Shown: one piece after another, positions 1 through 11,563 of the stretch
Layout of the letters: the number at the start of each line of letters is the position of its first letter
Position numbering within the stretch: position 1 is the stretch's first letter
Assembly (NCBI GenBank): GCA_963978895.1
Contig: OZ022242.1
Span: 29,237,306 to 29,301,305, forward strand
Direction of reading: 5' to 3'
DNA length: 64,000 nt
Origin: Erpobdella octoculata
Lineage: Eukaryota; Annelida; Clitellata; Hirudinida; Erpobdellidae
Translations under genes and position numbers: made by a program
The notes under the pieces: model-generated
Seen by the model: only the letters and a program-made list of their open reading frames with translations
What the model was told of the DNA's origin: nothing
The model's database searches: none

Positions 1-1
1 T

Positions 2-2057
2 CTTGATACGTTAGCAAGTCAGCAAACACCGCCAAAGAAAGCGAATGACTTAACGATAGAAGAAATCGAAATGTTTATGGGAAATCAATTTAACCCATCA
101 AAGTTTGTTGTCCGAGAAAGGTACAAATTCTGGAATTCGTCAAGCAGCGACAACTTGTGATTTCGCTTCCATCGAGAATCCACAAGACGAAGCAATGAGG
201 ACCAGATTCATCTGTTCCGTCAACAATGAAGCAGTCCTCCGAGCTCTGTTCCTCATAAATGACGATGAGTTATCTTTTGCAAGAGCAATAGAGATAGCAT
301 GCGAAACCGAAGATGCAGCTCAAGTTGCAAAAGAAACCGTTTGTGAAAAAGCCCCATCACCTGAGAGAACGTCTCAGGTATTCAAAGTCGATCGAAGAAA
401 GCAGAAGAAACATACGGAATATCATCAGCAGCACGCAACTGATAAAACGTCAAATGTTCCTAAAGAAAAGTGTCGACGTTGCGGTAAGAACAACCACACT
501 TTTAAAGAATGTCGTTTTGCAAACTACATATGCAATTTCTGTCAAAAGAAAGGACATCTGCAAGCTGTTTGTCTAAAAAAGAAAAGACAAGTTCAGTGTA
601 TATTTGCAAAAGATGAATTCGTGAAAGAACACGTGTTCACCATGAAAGGACGAAATCCTTTGTTGCAACAGTTGACTCTCAACAGTCAACCCTTCAGTTT
701 TCTCATTGATAGTGGTTCCAGAGACAACTTTTGTTCACGAGCTGCATGGATCAAACTGGGGAAACCGAAGTTGCAGCTGAATGATAAAAGATATTGTTCA
801 GCAACAGGAGATGACATCCCAACAATGGGCACATTTGAAACAGAAGTAAAATTAAAAAACTCAGACTTCCAAAGAAGAGTGTGGTTCAATGTCACAAAAA
901 CACATGATCTCAACCTACTGGGATTTGAGGCGATACGTGATATGAAGATTGACGTCACCTCATTGCTGTCAAAGAACTTCAGTTCCGTTCAAGTTATAAC
1001 GGAAACAACAGAAAACCACCTTCAAAATGAATGTCAACTTTTGTGCTCTGAATACAGCGAATTGTTCGATCCACAACTGGGGTGTCTTAAAGATGTCGAA
1101 CTAGAAATAAAGTTCAAACCAGATTCGGAACCGATTTTCTGCAAGCCCCGGACAGTACCGTTTGCTATCCTGGAAGAATTGAACAGCGTGTATGATGCAG
1201 GAATAAGAAAAGGTATATGGATTCCAGCTCAGTTCAATCATTATGGAACCCCGGTAGTTCCAGTCAGAAAACGGATTCAACCGAATCAGAAAAACGCAGG
1301 TCTAAGAATCTGTGGAGACTACTCGGTAACGATCAACTCTCAACTTGAAACACATCATTACCCAATGCCACTTCCAGAAGATCTGATGAGAAAACTAGGG
1401 GGAAGTTTTTGCTTCAGTAAAATCGATCTCGCAGATGCATACCTCCAGATTAAACTGACACCAGAAAGTCAAAGAAGACTAGCTTTGAGCACGCACAAAG
1501 GTGTACTTCTACAAACACGTCTACCTTTTGGCATCACTTCAGCTCCAGGTTATTTTCAAGAAATAATGGACAAATTAACGTGTGATCTACCAGGAGTAGC
1601 GGTGTACTTAGATGACATTCTAGTGAGTGGAACCACAGCTGACGAGCATCTGAGAAACCTACGGAATCTTTTTCAACGTTTACAAGAAAGAGGTTTAAAG
1701 TGCAATCAAAGGAAATGCGTTTTTGCTCAACCGTCAGTGGAATACTTGGGACATCGACTCACCAGAAACGGCATAGAAAAAGGAAAACGAGTAGATGCAG
1801 TGACGAAGATGCCACCGCCAACAAACGTTTCTTCTCTGCGATCGTTTCTGGGATCGGTACAGTTCTACGGAAAGTTCATCAAGAACCTTTCGACCTTAAC
1901 CGAACAGTTAACTCGTCTCACAAAGAAAAACACACCATGGCAATGGGGCGTCAAAGAAAATGCAGTGTTCCAACATCTTAAAGATATTCTTGCGAATGAA
2001 GTTAGTCTAGCTCATTTCGATCCTACGGCTTCCTTAGGAATGTCATGCGAAGCGTAG
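2..2057 (+). pseudogene. Gypsy gag (end), protease and reverse transcriptase
   Basis: Bases 2-154 read in one frame as the C-terminal half of a Gag capsid region, and the frame used from 105 onward continues it. A frame change, probably with a short deletion, therefore lies near 137-150. From codon 1 at 105, two CCHC-type zinc knuckles lie near residues 124-137 and 143-156. The aspartic protease motif LIDSGS is near residue 203. The RT domain runs from about 340 to 560, with the catalytic YLDD near residue 501 and the LPFGITSAP motif before it. The frame stops at TAG 2055-2057, just before the RNase H motif. RNase H coding continues in the same frame beyond the stop, so the TAG is a lesion and not the natural end. 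This was a single gag-pol polyprotein for cDNA synthesis in cytoplasmic particles. Confidence 0.9.
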
Positions 2058-3304
2058 GAAGTAGGAATTGGAGCAGTGTTGTTCCACAGATATGGCGATG
2101 GTTCTGAACGTCCTCTTTACAACGTGTCTAAAACATTGACAGACACACAACGACGCTACAGCCAGATTCAAAAAGAAGCACTTTCTATCATTTTTGGTCT
2201 GCAGAAATTTCATCAATTCTTGTACGGGGTAGATTCATCCTGGTGACAGATCATAAACCACTCCTCGCATTATTTGGTCCGTCAAAAAGAACTCCGGTCC
2301 TGGCAACAAATCGTCTAGCAAGATGGGCCCTGACATTGAGCCAGTACAACTACTCAATTGAATATCGAAAAACCGGAGAACACGGAAATGCAGACGCTCT
2401 CAGTCGCCTACCAGCGTGCGAAGACGGAGAATTTGACTCGACAGAAGAAGATGCAGATGTTTCAACAGTTTGCGTTATTAACACAATCAGCCAACAAATG
2501 TCCGATTCCAGACTGTTATCAAAAGAGTCAAGTAAAGATCCTGTTATCTCTACAGTGATACGATTTGTGAGAGACGGCTGGCCTCACAGAATCATGCAAC
2601 CGGAATTAAAACTGTATGAGAAACTTTCTGATTATCTTTCAACAGAAAGTGGTTGTCTACTCTTTGGAGCAAGAATCGTGATACCAAAGAAATTACGCGG
2701 CAAGATTTTAGAATTATTACATACAGGACACTTCGGAATGCAAAAAATGAAGCGTTTAGCAAGAACTATAGTTTATTGGCCTCGAATTGACAACGATATT
2801 GAAAATTTAAGTCGTTCATGTAGTTCTTGTGCTGAACAGCAAAACAAGCCACCAAAGATGATGAATCACCCGTGGATGATTCCTGAAAAACCTTGGGACA
2901 GAGTGCATCTGGATCACGCAATAAATTTTTTTGGAACCAATTGGCTGGTTATAGTAGATGCCTATTCGAAATATCCGTGTATACATCCGACAAGTTCCAT
3001 AACAGCAAAAACAACAACTCAGTTTTTGGATGAAGATTTCGCACATTTTGGTTTCCCACACACTTTGGTGACTGATAATGCTCCAACCTTTACTTCTGAA
3101 GAATTTCAGAACTGGTGCAAAGAAAGAGGCATCATTCATCTTTCTGGAGCTCCTTATCATCCTGCAACCAACGGGGCAGCTGAGCGATTGATACAAACTT
3201 TTAAAAAATCACTCACGAAGTCTGCACATCCTCTCCGAAGAGCTTTGCAAGATTTTCTTTTGCAATATCGGAGAACGCCCTTGGAATCTGGATTTTCCCC
3301 AACC
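2058..3304 (+). pseudogene. Gypsy RNase H and integrase
   Basis: Bases 2058-2225 continue the upstream frame through the start of RNase H. After the GGGG run at 2226-2229 the reading moves by one base, and VTDHKPL follows at 2243 (ending NADALSR near 2400). The integrase has an N-terminal zinc-binding HHCC region around 2710-2850. Its catalytic core follows, with the three acidic residues in HLDHA (near 2910), VTDNAP (near 3070) and GAAERL (near 3180). The frame ends at TAA 3305-3307, immediately followed by the conserved segment that starts LLNGRQ. No start codon belongs here: the piece was translated as part of the upstream polyprotein. Confidence 0.9.
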
Positions 3305-3307
3305 TAA

Positions 3308-3976
3308 CTCTTGAATGGACGACAAATCAGAAGCAAATTAGATTCTCTTTTGCCATGTCCTCCTTGCCTTGTTCGAGAGATGCAGGATAAACGAAGTCAA
3401 AGAACAAACAAAGAATCTTTCCAAATACAACACAAGTACAAAATTGGAGATTTTTGTTACGCTCTTCACTGTGGTCCCAGGCAGGGTAAACAACCAAGAT
3501 GGTTTCCTGCAATCGTCAAGAAAATATTAGGAGCACGAAACATCCAAGTACGATTGTGCTCAAATGGGTCGATTTGGAAACGCCATGTGGAACAACTCCG
3601 CCCACGTTATGTTACACGTTACTCCACATCATCGAGTTTTGGAGACGACGCATTTGACACAACGTCAACAAAGAGTCCAGCGACCACGTCAACGAGGAGT
3701 CCAGCGACCACGTCAACGAGGAGTCCAGCGACCACGTCAACGAAGAGTCCAGCGACCACGTCAACGAAGAGTCCAATCACGACGAAAAGTCCGGCAACCG
3801 TGTCAACAGGAAATCAAGCGACCAGTTTGCCAATGAGTTCTCCATCCAGTGCGACAACCGTACCAGGAGAAATTCTACCGACGGATCTGACAAGATCAGC
3901 AACGCAAGCGAATACTTCAGTTGAAACCGGACCACGACGTTCGGAGCGCCTGCGATTGAAGAATTTAAGATTTTGA
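3308..3976 (+). pseudogene. Gypsy integrase C-terminal tail with 24-bp coding repeats
   Basis: This piece continues the integrase frame directly after the TAA at 3305-3307. It begins with the conserved LLNGRQIR segment and carries a GDFCYAL/WFPAIVKK-like C-terminal domain at about 3450-3540, probably nucleic-acid binding. Codons from about 3655 to 3790 are a five-fold tandem 24-bp repeat encoding TSTKSPAT-like octapeptides. A basic end with RRSERLRLKNLRF follows. The Ser/Thr-rich repeat is probably a linker that expanded by replication slippage. The natural stop is TGA at 3974-3976. Confidence 0.82.
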
Positions 3977-4057
3977 CACGATTTTTTTTTCTTTCGTTAG
4001 AAGACATTTTTACATTTAGTTTTCGCTTTTGAAAAGACTCAAAAGCTTGTGGGAAGG

Positions 4058-4841
4058 TGTTGTGACGAGACACTCCAGGTGTAGTCAGGTGCGCCTTCTA
4101 AGCTAGCTACCGAGTTGTTACGAGAAAGTTCTGTTGAGTGTTTTGCGAGTTGCGCGGTATTTACATTACATGTTTCTTGTTATTTATATTGTGTTTAGTA
4201 AGAATAAAGTTTTCTGAAAGACACATCAATGTCAGTGCAAGATGCCGATTTTGTCCTAATAAGCGAGTCTGAGGCATATATATAGAATAAGTATATCGGC
4301 CCGCCTGTCGTTTAGGAAGGCTTTTAGCTAGGCAGCCTAGTAGACTGGAGATCCAAAACGAAGAACTGAGAGTTACAACTGTATAGTAACTTAATCAAAT
4401 ATTTTTTAATAGAAAAAAAAAGAAATTTTTATGTACAAAATAAATTTTTAACTTTATAAAAATTACCAATTTTTTTTCTCTAAAACTTCAGTTGACATTG
4501 AATTTTATTTCCGTAGTCTCTAGTTCGATGGTCTATTTATGTCTATTTAACGTCGCCTGTGTTATCGGTAAATTAGAATTGTGTATTTTTTATGTCAGAT
4601 ATCGCGTCAAATTAAAATAAAGCTCATATCAACTACTTCTAGCTATAAGAAATCGACGTTTCCGTTTCTTACAAACCGGAGTTTAGTCTCCGCTGTCGTA
4701 CCAAAAATAGATTAATACAAATAATGAATATTCATGGAACCAAAAAGACTCTAAATCGTTTTTCGAAAGCCATCTTGGCATCTCACTCAAAACCTGCTCA
4801 TCTTCGATATACTTATTCTATATATATGGTCTGAGGCAACA
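4058..4841 (+). repeat. 3' LTR of the Gypsy element, interrupted by a MITE
   Basis: A purine tract GGGAAGG (4051-4057) is followed by TGTTGTGACG. The matching inverted end CAACA occurs at 4837-4841, after the MITE. Removing the MITE and one copy of its target duplication leaves about 222 bp, a reasonable LTR length. A polyadenylation signal AATAAA lies near 4203. The boundaries are inferred because the 5' LTR is outside the window. Confidence 0.65.
4275..4828 (+). mobile_element. 554-bp MITE with 24-bp terminal inverted repeats (copy 1)
   Basis: The element starts CATATATATAGAATAAGTAT and ends with the exact reverse complement over 24 bp. It is flanked by an 8-bp target duplication GTCTGAGG at 4267-4274 and 4829-4836. 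It has no coding capacity. A second copy lies in opposite orientation at 41922-42477. CA...TG ends with an 8-bp duplication fit the P or hAT superfamilies; I cannot choose between them from the ends alone. Confidence 0.9.
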
Positions 4842-5865
4842 TTTGGTGATCATCTTTAAAAATAATTATTTAATATGCAGTTTTGTTGAAAATAAAATTT
4901 CAAACATTGAGTCATTCTACTCTTTGATCATGTTTGTTAAATAATTAAGGAACAAAATTTCAAGAAGTTAATTGAAAGAACCGAAAGTGCCAAAATCAAT
5001 ATATAAAACAAAAAAGTTAAGAAATAGTTGGAAAAAGTTTAACTAGTTTTTTTTAGTTTAGTTATCAACTATTTTAAATTAGTTGCAACTAAAAATTTAA
5101 CTAAGGTTTTTTAATTAAAAGTTAGTTAAAGTTTAACTTTAAAAAAATAGTTTGTGCCCATCTCTGCTTGCTGCAAGCAAAGTACTTGTGAATTTCGTTT
5201 GACAATGTAGCCGGCTCCAATTCAACAGTATGCTGTCATTTCGTGACTGCAAGTTTAGAGAAAAAGCATGACCTTCATTTATACCCATTGATTACACTGC
5301 TAGTTTTGGGGTATAGAGTGCAGAATTCGATGCCCGTCAAGAGTAATGCAAGAAGATTGTAAAACTCAATAAACGATACGAGCATAATGATTACAAAGAC
5401 TCTAACAAAATTGTTTACTTTTGGTGATGTGATGATAGAATGCCATAGATAAGAGTACTATCCATGATATCCGTGAAAGAGAGTAATTAAATTATTTCAA
5501 AAGTATCGATAATGAAGTATTGAAAAACGGCTATGAAAATCTTGTCAATATATTTTACATGTATTTTAGGTATCATTGACAACAATATCGATACTGCAGA
5601 AAGTGTCATCGATACCACAAAAAGTATCTCCAATAGTATCGACATTACTGACACTGCAATAAAATATTTCCAAAAAAGCAAAAAAGAATTCAAGATGATC
5701 CAGGTAAATAAAAAAATAAAAAAAAGTGGAAACCAGCATTGAGATGTAGTGAGAAAAAATGAATATTGAAATATAAATAATAATAGTCTCAAACATTTAA
5801 TAGAAAAAATATTTAAGAAATCTCAAATTTAAGAGATTTTCTAGAATATTTTGAAATCAAATTAC
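4842..5865. other. AT-rich DNA without a recognisable gene
   Basis: This stretch holds short, low-complexity open frames only. Bases 5560-5660 contain several short repeats of a GTATCGATA-like motif that give the appearance of an ORF. I see no transposon ends or RNA genes. If the TRMT10C-like exon next to it is part of a live gene, this is intron sequence on the minus strand. Confidence 0.5.
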
Positions 5866-6356
5866 CTGCTTTATAAGGTCTTTAATTTCCAGAGGAGACA
5901 TGTATTGCTCAAAACCAAAGTCAAACACAAGGGTGGGTCCGTTCATCATAGCATAGAACAAGTTATTGTAATAAAATCGTCTCAAACTTTCTTCATATAC
6001 AAAAAGCATGAAACTATTTCTAAAATTCTCCAATAAACCTTGACTTACAAGTTCCTGTGTTTTCATTCTTTTCTCAGCTTGAAGCTTTATATTAACTTCA
6101 GCTTTAGCTCTTTTATTAAGTTCAGATTTTTCATTTTTAAACAAAAAATTATAAAAGCTTTTACGAGACGAAACACTCCGACAGGTCCTTAGAATCTTAA
6201 CCCAATCTTCATCGGAAACAGATGACGGTAATCTTTCACCATCCGAATAGAATACGTCAAACTCAAGTTTCAAAACTTTTAACTTCTTCTGCTCCTCTGG
6301 TGTCAAATTGTCAATAATTCTTGAAGACTCGGAACATTCTGCTGTTTTAATTGGTG
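5866..6356 (-). CDS. TRMT10C: Internal exon of a TRMT10C-like gene (mitochondrial RNase P subunit 1)
   Basis: On the minus strand a pyrimidine-rich acceptor ending TTTCACAG precedes the exon at 6356, and a donor CAG|GTAATT follows at 5866. The exon is open throughout (about 163 codons). It contains the arrangement typical of animal TRMT10C/MRPP1: a region SVSDEDWVKIL, a segment SRKSFYNFLF, a charged helix rich in Lys/Glu, and then the start of the methyltransferase fold with PTLVFDFGFEQYMSP. In known animals this protein forms the mitochondrial tRNA m1R9 methyltransferase and RNase P 5'-processing complex with SDR5C1 and PRORP. I find neither the mitochondrial-targeting exon nor the rest of the SPOUT domain in the window. 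The gene is thus either split by very large TE-filled introns or fragmentary. It is the only convincing host gene piece here. Confidence 0.72.
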
Positions 6357-8287
6357 CTGTGAAACAAGATTTAAAATTAATTCACTTAAGATTGATATTT
6401 TTACAAAGCCATTTCCTAACTTACAAGCAGCATTATAAAACAAGTTTCTCATATAAATCAGCTTAATTTAAATTTAACAGAATGCATTCACATCTGCAAT
6501 ACAAGACTGGGTAAAATGTCACCTCAATTGAATGAAAAAAATCCATGGTTTAATTAGCCCTCAAAAGTTGCCAAACCATGTTAATAATGCCCTTCATATT
6601 ACATATATCTCGATGATTTATTTATATAGCAGGAGTCCACAAGCTACGGCCCGCGGACCATGAAACATTAAAGACGGGTTTTATTAATCGGTTTCAAAAC
6701 TTTAGATAGAAGAAAGTTTTGTTTAAATTTTATGTGTAACACCTTCTGCTCTATAGTAAAATATTAATTATTGCTGAACTAAAAGTCCTATCTAAGTAAA
6801 GTAACATTTTAACATAGATCAAAACTTTTGTTTAAACGAGTTTGGAAAGCTTACATAATAGGCCTGATTTCTTGCGTAATAGGTCCGATGCGTCTGATGC
6901 AGGGTTTAGTTATACCGCAGTTATTAAAATGTTTTATTACCGATACTTTTTTTTAAAGTGAAATTTATTTCCAAATCTGCTAGATTAGCCCAAACATTTA
7001 GTGCATCTAATCCCATGTTGCACAAGTCTGCTAGCTTAACTCCAGTGACTACCTACAGCAGTGGTTCTCAACCTGTGGGTCCATTGCAGTATTAAGCGGT
7101 CAATGCTATCAACAAAACCATTAAACAATGAATCAAAATCAATCAACTTCATTTTGTCAGCATTATACTTGATAATAATGCAAAATTTTTCAATACTTTT
7201 TGTGTCCTCTAAAACACCCGATAAATTAGTTTCTTCACTTATGACAAAGTTTGTAAAATTAGCTGAAGTTGATGAATTAACATGAGATTCTGTTTTCAAC
7301 AGAAAACTATCTAGATTTCAATGGTTCTTAATGTTTTTTTCTATTTCTGCTTTTTTCTTTCTTTTTGCAGCTCCACTTTCATAAGTTCTTAGAGAGCTTC
7401 TTACCATTTCTGTTTGAAATTTTAAAAATTTTTCGGAAAAAGAACTAATTTAATTGTTGCCGTTGACGAGCACTGATTTCAGTGATAGACAACTACAAGA
7501 AAGATTTAAACAAAAAATGACAGAAACGGAAGTGATTAAAAAAAACAAAAGTACCGAGATGTTTTGTTTATTTTGAACTATTTGTACTTTCTAATGAGAA
7601 TTTTTGCATTGCCAAGAAGTTTACTTAATATTTTTTTTTTATTTTAAGATAAAATTTTTATCAATACAAATATTAGAATCACTATGAAATAATTTTATTG
7701 CAAATCGATTGATATTAAAAAAAATTTTCATACTGTTCAAAATGTTTTTGAGGCCCCTTATTTTGCCAGGCCTTTAGGCCATGGCCTAGTCGGCCTGCCT
7801 GTAAATCCGGCCCTGCTTTCTCGCTCACACTTGCTCTCCTCTTCCTGGTCGTTTTCTCATTCACTCTCCACCCGATTTTGGTAGCCATCATGACCTCTAA
7901 AACTCAGAATATCTGCTCCAAGAAATATGGTTGAAACCGTAATAAAGACAACCAAGTACTTTTACTTTGATATTATTTTATTTTTTCTTGGTGTTCTGCT
8001 GGTAATTTATTGTTCTTAGTGTTTTTTTTAGTTGTCTTAAGGCATATTGACAAAACCGTCGCATTTAAAGAAACTGTTTTACACATGGAGCGGGTTACGC
8101 AACTCGTACTTATAAAACAAACTATTATTTTTCAAGTTTTAATTTCCATAATTTAAATTTTTAATTTATTTTCCTAAATTGTCTATTTTTTATTTTAAAT
8201 GTGTTTAATTTTTAATTTCTTTATTCCAACTGTTCACTTCTATCGCTATTTACAAATAGATCTTCACCGGGAACTACATTCGCTTAT
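6357..8287. other. AT-rich DNA with hAT terminal fragments
   Basis: hAT-type termini are visible without matching partners: CAGGAGTCCACAAGCTACGG at 6630, CAGTGGTTCTCAACCTGTGG at 7059, and a right end ...AAATCCGGCCCTG ending at 7815. They resemble known hAT inverted repeats but the elements between them are decayed. No transposase domain or host exon is recognisable. An 87-codon minus-strand open frame at 7036-7299 has no features I recognise and is not called. Confidence 0.5.
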
Positions 8288-9582
8288 GCGTGTGAAGTTA
8301 GCTTCGAGGCTGGCAATGCTAATTATGAAAAATAATTGCTTGCCCTGGGGCTGTGCTATACATTGTTGGATGGGGTCTAAAAAATGAAATCGAATGGTAT
8401 ATTTGGATTGTCTTCGGTTCAACAAATAAAAAAGTTATAAGCGAAAAACGACGATTTTCCGCCGAAAATTGCATAAATTCAATCTTGGCTCTTCTTTGAG
8501 AAAATCGAATTTGTTTTAAACTGCTGCCCTGGGTATATCCGAGACACTTGTTTTTAGATAATTCAATATCAAATCCAACAATATAACTTTCGCTTCTCAA
8601 CGTTAATAAATAAAAAAGTTATCGAATAAAACGTCGGACCGTATACCAATTTCTTCGAGCAAACCGAAACATAAACAGACGCTGCGATTTGCCAATCAAG
8701 TCTAGCTCACTGTGGCTAATTATGCAAAATATTCAAAATATGCAAAGTGGCTACTCGTTAACACCTCCTGCGTATTCTAACGAACTTTAGGAAAAATTTT
8801 ATTTTTAAGAAAATCTATTGAATTTTTATTAATGGAAAATTTTGTTAAAAAATTAACTATTTAATAAAATCTAAGCATAGCATGCAAGTGAAATGTATCA
8901 TTTTAAACTCTTCCTTTGAAAACATTAAAACAGTGCATTTTTGGTGAACCCACCTTCTACACTTTTCGCACTCCACCCAGTCCCCACCTGCACCCTCTCC
9001 ACCGTTCCCGCAATACAAACAATAGTTTGTCATGTTGTCCGATGCCAGCAGGATTTCTTTTAATCATTGTTCCCTTTCACTATCTGGATTAAAACTAATT
9101 AAAAGAACCACTCAGATCTTCTCCACGATCCAGTCTTCTAATGAAAAAGCTTACAAAAATACCACAATTGTAGGCATCATTCTGATGCTTAGTCACGGGT
9201 GGCTTTTTAATGTTTAGATGTGATGGATTTATAAAAAAGCATTAGTTTTCAAAAAAAAAAGTTCGTTAGAATATGCAGGAGGTGTTAACGAGTAGCCACT
9301 TTGCATATTTTGAATATTTTGCATAATTAGACAAAGTGAGCTAGACTCGATTGTCCAATCGCAGCGTCTGTTCATGTTTCGGTTTGCTCGAAGAAATTGA
9401 TATACGGTCCGACGTTTTATTCAATAACTTTTTTATTTATTAACGTTGAGAAGCGAAAGTTATATTGTTGGATTTGATATTGAATTATCTAAAAACAAGC
9501 GTCTCGGATATACCCAGGGCAGCAGTTTAAAACAAATTCAATTTTCTCAAAGAAGAGCCAAGATTGATTTTATGCAATTTTC

Positions 9583-10056
9583 GGGTTTGAGTAAAAGGCG
9601 ATCCGCGAACTAGCGATCCGCGAACCGGTATTTAGCGAACCCTTTGCGAACTCGGTCGGTGATTGGTTAAGGGAAAAATCATGTGATAGCCGTGGTTCGC
9701 TGTTTACTAAGCTTCTGCGTCCCGTTATTTTTTTGGAACGATATGATACGATTTCTGTCAATAGGTAGATTAATTAATCAATGTTGATGAATCAATTGCA
9801 AATATTCACAGTTGTGACAATCGTTAATTAAATATGTATGACTTTCATTATTTATGGGAAAATATTTTTAAAAAATCTCGGTATTTCTTTCGGGACTTTA
9901 TTCGAGAACCAAATTTAAGTCTCGCTATTTTATATCAATACGGGACTTCTTCCGCAGGCTGTATCGTTTCAATGGCGATACGGGATCTCCCGTATCGTTT
10001 TGAAATCTCGATTGAATTCGAGATAACGATATCGGGACGCAGATGCTTACTGTTTA

Positions 10057-10091
<35 letters not shown>

Positions 10092-10758
10092 AATTGGAGG
10101 GCAGGTGGCTACCGATGGCGACAAGGTGGTTCCAAAGAAGTTCAAGGTGTGAAGAAAAAATACTTTCGTGCTTTTAATGGTCCTAAGAGCTGGACAAGCG
10201 AAAATTTTCCAGCTGGTGATGCGGAAGAGCATGTAATAGCAGATTTGGTTGCTGTTGTGACTCAACCTAATTCAACGCAACTTTCATCTGCTACCAACCA
10301 ACCAACTGCTGAAATCGATGAAACCATCTGCTATTCGTGCAGTTCAAGATTTCCTCCACGATTAAAAAATAAAAAGGATGGAAATGCGATTCGTTGGAAA
10401 GGCTGTGATGAGTGCCTTCGATGGTACCACTCCGATTGTATAGATGGTGTTAGAGGAAAGAAGAAATTCATGTGTGACTTTTGCAAGAAGAATTAAGACA
10501 ATTATTATCTATTATCAATATTTTTTTTAATGTAATTATGTTTTTTTTTTAATTTGGTTCTTTGAATAAAAAGTTTATATACGTGCTTGCGTTCTATTCT
10601 TGACTTTGCATTTACACAATGGGTCACAAATAAAGTTCGCTTTTACGTTTTGGATCGCAATAAGGTTCGCATTTTACTCACTGGATCGCAATAAGGTTCG
10701 CTTTTTGGATCGCGTTTTACCGGTTCGCAGATCGCAGGATCGCGTTTTACCCACACCC
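9583..10758 (+). mobile_element. 1176-bp DNA transposon with 9-bp target duplication, Mutator-like by target size
   Basis: The ends are GGGTTTGAGTAAAAGGCGAT and the complement of GGGTGTGGGTAAAACGCGAT (imperfect inverted repeats, about 22 bp). GCAATTTTC is duplicated at 9574-9582 and 10759-10767 and interrupts one arm of the fold-back repeat. Both ends carry subterminal repeats of the type GGATCGCAATAAGGTTCGC (three or more at 10650-10740) and GCGATCCGCGAAC (9598-9625). A 9-bp duplication fits the Mutator superfamily. No transposase catalytic core remains, so this is a non-autonomous copy with a PHD-finger remnant. Confidence 0.78.
10088..10496 (+). pseudogene. PHD-finger C-terminal fragment inside the 9-bp-TSD transposon
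   Basis: The open frame follows a CT/TA low-complexity run ending at 10090, so any upstream start codon is unreliable. The readable protein from about 10093 has a basic segment (YRWRQGGSKEVQGVKKKYF) and then a zinc-binding PHD-like module: CYSC, CDECLRWYHSDC and CDFC spaced as a Cys4-His-Cys3 finger. It ends KKN at a TAA at 10494-10496. C-terminal PHD-like fingers occur on several DNA transposases, where they bind protein or chromatin. The transposase body is absent. It is probably the last part of the autonomous parent's transposase. A captured host PHD exon is the alternative. Confidence 0.6.
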
Positions 10759-10850
10759 GCAATTTTCGGCGGAAAATCGTTGTTTTTCGCTTATAACTTT
10801 TTTATTTGTTGAACCGAAGACAATCCAAATATACCATTCGATTTCATTTT

Positions 10851-11563
10851 TAATCTTTATTTATGTTTTAAATATAATTTACGTTAAAAACCGGTAATTT
10901 CTCATCGAAATCGGCCGATGACGCTATACTAGAATACTAGAACTTTACCAAATTTTTGTATATTTCGTATTCTGTTATTTTATTTAAAAATGTAAATTTT
11001 ATTTAATTTTTTAAGATTTTCCGTGCGACTGCCTCTAACCCAACCCTCCGCCATGTCAATAGCAATTCACCGATTATTGCCATGGCGCACGCCTTGTCAA
11101 TAGAATTAAAGTGTCAATCAATGGTCGTGTTTGGAACCACGACTTATTCGGTTTCATCCTCTAAGAAATATAAAACACAAAGACGCCGATCGTACCTTTA
11201 TTGTTTTCTGACCAAGAAGAAATAGTCGTACAATAACTTTCACTTTTCCTAAACAAGCGAACGAACCGACCGTTGTTTGCAGCAAAAATCTTTGGAACTG
11301 TAACTCGCGTAGAAAAAAGTGAACGGTAACAAATGACCCTAGCTTTGTCCATTTTTTCAATCAAACACTAAAAATTGCATCAGACAACACAAAGCTAAAT
11401 AATACAACTATTTTATCGACCTAAACTAAACGTGTTTCTGATCTGTATAGCTGATGATGTTTAAAAGTTAAGATTTTAAATTACGGTTAATAATAATTCA
11501 ATTGTAATATTTGAACAGTAAATCAATTTTAATACTTAAACAGTAATTTAACTTTTTAGATCT
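10851..11563. other. Non-coding AT-rich spacer
   Basis: No gene, RNA or transposon terminus is recognisable. Two overlapping minus-strand open frames at about 11154-11364 have no family signature and are not called. Confidence 0.5.

Larger units (their letters stand above)
1..4841 (+). mobile_element. Ty3/Gypsy LTR retrotransposon, 5' part cut off by the window
   Basis: The order Gag zinc knuckles, protease, RT, RNase H, integrase, 3' LTR is the ordinary Ty3/Gypsy order. The 5' LTR and most of Gag lie outside the window. The coding part holds at least four lesions: a frame change near 137-150, an in-frame TAG at 2055-2057, a one-base shift in the G run at 2226-2229, and an in-frame TAA at 3305-3307. 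The 3' LTR is split by a MITE. It is therefore an old, dead copy. Family assignment is firm; the exact clade is not established. Confidence 0.93.
8288..10850. repeat. Fold-back (inverted-arm) repeat, split by a transposon
   Basis: The left arm 8384-8789 is the reverse complement of the right arm, 9259-9582 plus 10768-10850, with few mismatches. The spacer is 8790-9258. The right arm is split by the element at 9583-10758. Another copy of one arm, including the 8288-8384 flank, lies at 39640-39998. The arms are about 405 bp and carry no gene. It is an interspersed repeat family with a large hairpin structure, possibly a fold-back DNA transposon. Its terminal motifs and target duplication are unclear. 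Confidence 0.8.

Noticed and set aside
5533..5742. 69-codon ORF with a hydrophobic start
   Set aside because: It consists of short GTATCGATA-like repeats in AT-rich DNA; the opposite strand is equally open.
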